Source: Gammaproteobacteria bacterium RIFCSPLOWO2_02_FULL_56_15 (GTDB taxonomy: Bacteria > Pseudomonadota > Gammaproteobacteria > Eutrophobiales > Eutrophobiaceae). Taken from it: a stretch of DNA of 14,712 nt. This document shows positions 13,912 to 14,712 of this stretch, piece after piece; position 1 is the first letter of the stretch, and each line of letters begins with the position of its first letter. The stretch is taken from NCBI GenBank assembly GCA_001801825.1, contig MGYR01000141.1, forward strand, positions 1 to 14,712. Direction: 5' to 3'. The position numbers were made by a program, and so were the translations under genes. The notes under the pieces were generated by a model. The model saw only the letters and a list, made by a program, of their open reading frames with translations. It ran no database searches and was not told the DNA's origin.

Positions 13912-14712
13912 ATGACCTTAATCAGCATTTTGCTGGGACTGGCCCTGGTGTATTTTCTCGGGCCTCTGGACCGGTTCAGGGATTTTTCGTGGTTTGAACA
14001 GTACAGCCAGTGGCTGGAATCGCGTTGTAATCGTATTAAGCTCTGGGATGGTCCGACGGGTGTTGTGCTGACACTGGCGCTGCCCTTATGCCTCCTGCTC
14101 ATCGTGACCAGCTGGTTGGGAAGTCTTTCTTTGATATTCCCATTTATTATCTCCATTGGGGTTTTTGTCTACAGCCTCGGGGCCGACCCCAACCGGTATT
14201 TTGACAGCCTCATCTCGATCCTGGCGGATCAGGATGAGGAGAGCCTGAAGGATATGTTGCGGGACTTGGGGCTTGAACCTGAAAATATTGATCAGGCTGG
14301 TATTCTCCGGGCGTTGCTGCTGAAAACCCACGAGAATCTGTTCGGAGTAATCTTCTGGTTTATCGTACTGGGGATAACGGGAGCGCTGCTCTATGCCTTG
14401 GCGGAGACCATGTATCGCCGATACTCTGATATCCATGGAGGCTTTGCCCGTTCTGTGGGTGATCTGCACCGGATCATGATGTGGCCATCGGCCCGTTTGC
14501 TGGCGCTGGGATTCGCGCTTGGCGGCAGCCTCGTGGATGCCCTCGAAGGTTGGCGCTCGGCAAGAGGAGAAAGCTTGGAATGCAGTGAGGACGTCATTTG
14601 CAGGAGCGGGCTTGGGGCGATGCAATTCCAGCCGGAGCCCGAACACGATGGAGAGCACCACGGGATGCTGTCCAGCAGCCTGCTGCAGGGCCTTCAGGCA
14701 ATCATCAACAGA
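13912..14712 (+). CDS. ampE: AmpE, inner-membrane protein linked to AmpD (C-terminus cut by right edge)
   Basis: The first 267 residues are present with no stop before the window ends; AmpE proteins run to about 280-290 residues, so only the last few are missing. It is an integral membrane protein with hydrophobic segments at about 1-18, 50-69, 71-89 and 142-163. It carries the family hallmarks FLGPLDRFRDFSWF, a YFDSLISILADQD-type loop and ENLFGVIFWFIVLG (141-154), then ARLLALGFALGG. AmpE belongs to the CobD/CbiB-like superfamily and was described as a signalling partner in beta-lactamase induction; its molecular activity is not established. AGGGGG lies 5 bases before the ATG. Co-transcription with ampD is the known arrangement. 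Confidence 0.92.
   Translation, partial: MTLISILLGLALVYFLGPLDRFRDFSWFEQYSQWLESRCNRIKLWDGPTGVVLTLALPLCLLLIVTSWLGSLSLIFPFIISIGVFVYSLGADPNRYFDSLISILADQDEESLKDMLRDLGLEPENIDQAGILRALLLKTHENLFGVIFWFIVLGITGALLYALAETMYRRYSDIHGGFARSVGDLHRIMMWPSARLLALGFALGGSLVDALEGWRSARGESLECSEDVICRSGLGAMQFQPEPEHDGEHHGMLSSSLLQGLQAIINR

Noticed and set aside
13515..14661. Two long minus-strand open frames opposite ampD/ampE
   Set aside because: They are antisense to clear ampD and ampE coding sequence and have no recognisable domains.
1..14712. Search for CRISPR arrays, transposase genes, IS ends and phage genes
   Set aside because: No spaced direct repeats, no transposase or integrase motif and no target-site duplication were seen, including next to the tRNA.

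Overview
The window looks like chromosomal DNA of a gammaproteobacterium, probably a free-living, moderately GC-rich member of the Chromatiales/Pseudomonas side of the class. This rests on the type IV pilus minor-pilin cluster, the type II citrate synthase, the divergent nadC / ampD-ampE arrangement, and a tRNA gene with an encoded CCA end. Genus cannot be fixed from the sequence alone. No mobile element, CRISPR array, rRNA or phage gene is visible. Every gap between genes is under 300 bases.

Layout. Positions 1-4548 (minus strand) hold one tight type IV pilus tip operon read right to left: pilE-like pilin, fimT/fimU-like pseudopilin, pilV, pilW, pilX and the N-terminal third of pilY1, which runs off the left edge. 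Starts and stops overlap at four junctions, and a good sigma-70 promoter lies in front of the first gene. Divergent from it is a Fur-superfamily regulator that contains no cysteine and resembles the Irr branch. It is followed by a hairpin and tRNA-Thr(CGU). Next come two divergent genes for exported proteins: a double-NIPSNAP protein (minus) and a DUF8021/SnoaL-like protein (plus). A perfect 17-bp inverted repeat ends this block.

From 7582 to 13020 everything is on the minus strand. In transcription order the genes are nadC (quinolinate phosphoribosyltransferase), an exported Sel1-repeat/SPOR protein, two tandem paralogous proteins of a family I do not recognise, gltA (citrate synthase) and a 60-residue helical protein. 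An operator-like AT palindrome, one base off the Bacillus PerR-box consensus, lies between gltA and the small gene. At the right end, divergent from nadC, are ampD (anhydromuropeptide amidase) and ampE (inner-membrane protein, cut by the right edge), which serve cell-wall recycling and beta-lactamase signalling.

How the genes fit together. The pilus genes build the assembly-priming and adhesive tip of one machine. ampD/ampE and the SPOR protein both concern peptidoglycan. gltA and nadC are housekeeping metabolism. The parts most likely to be undescribed are the tandem unknown pair beside gltA, the cysteine-free Irr-like regulator with a Fur/PerR-type palindrome a few kb away, and the exported NIPSNAP/DUF8021 pair. 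No single dramatic new system is obvious; the window is mostly core genome with several unexplained accessory pieces.
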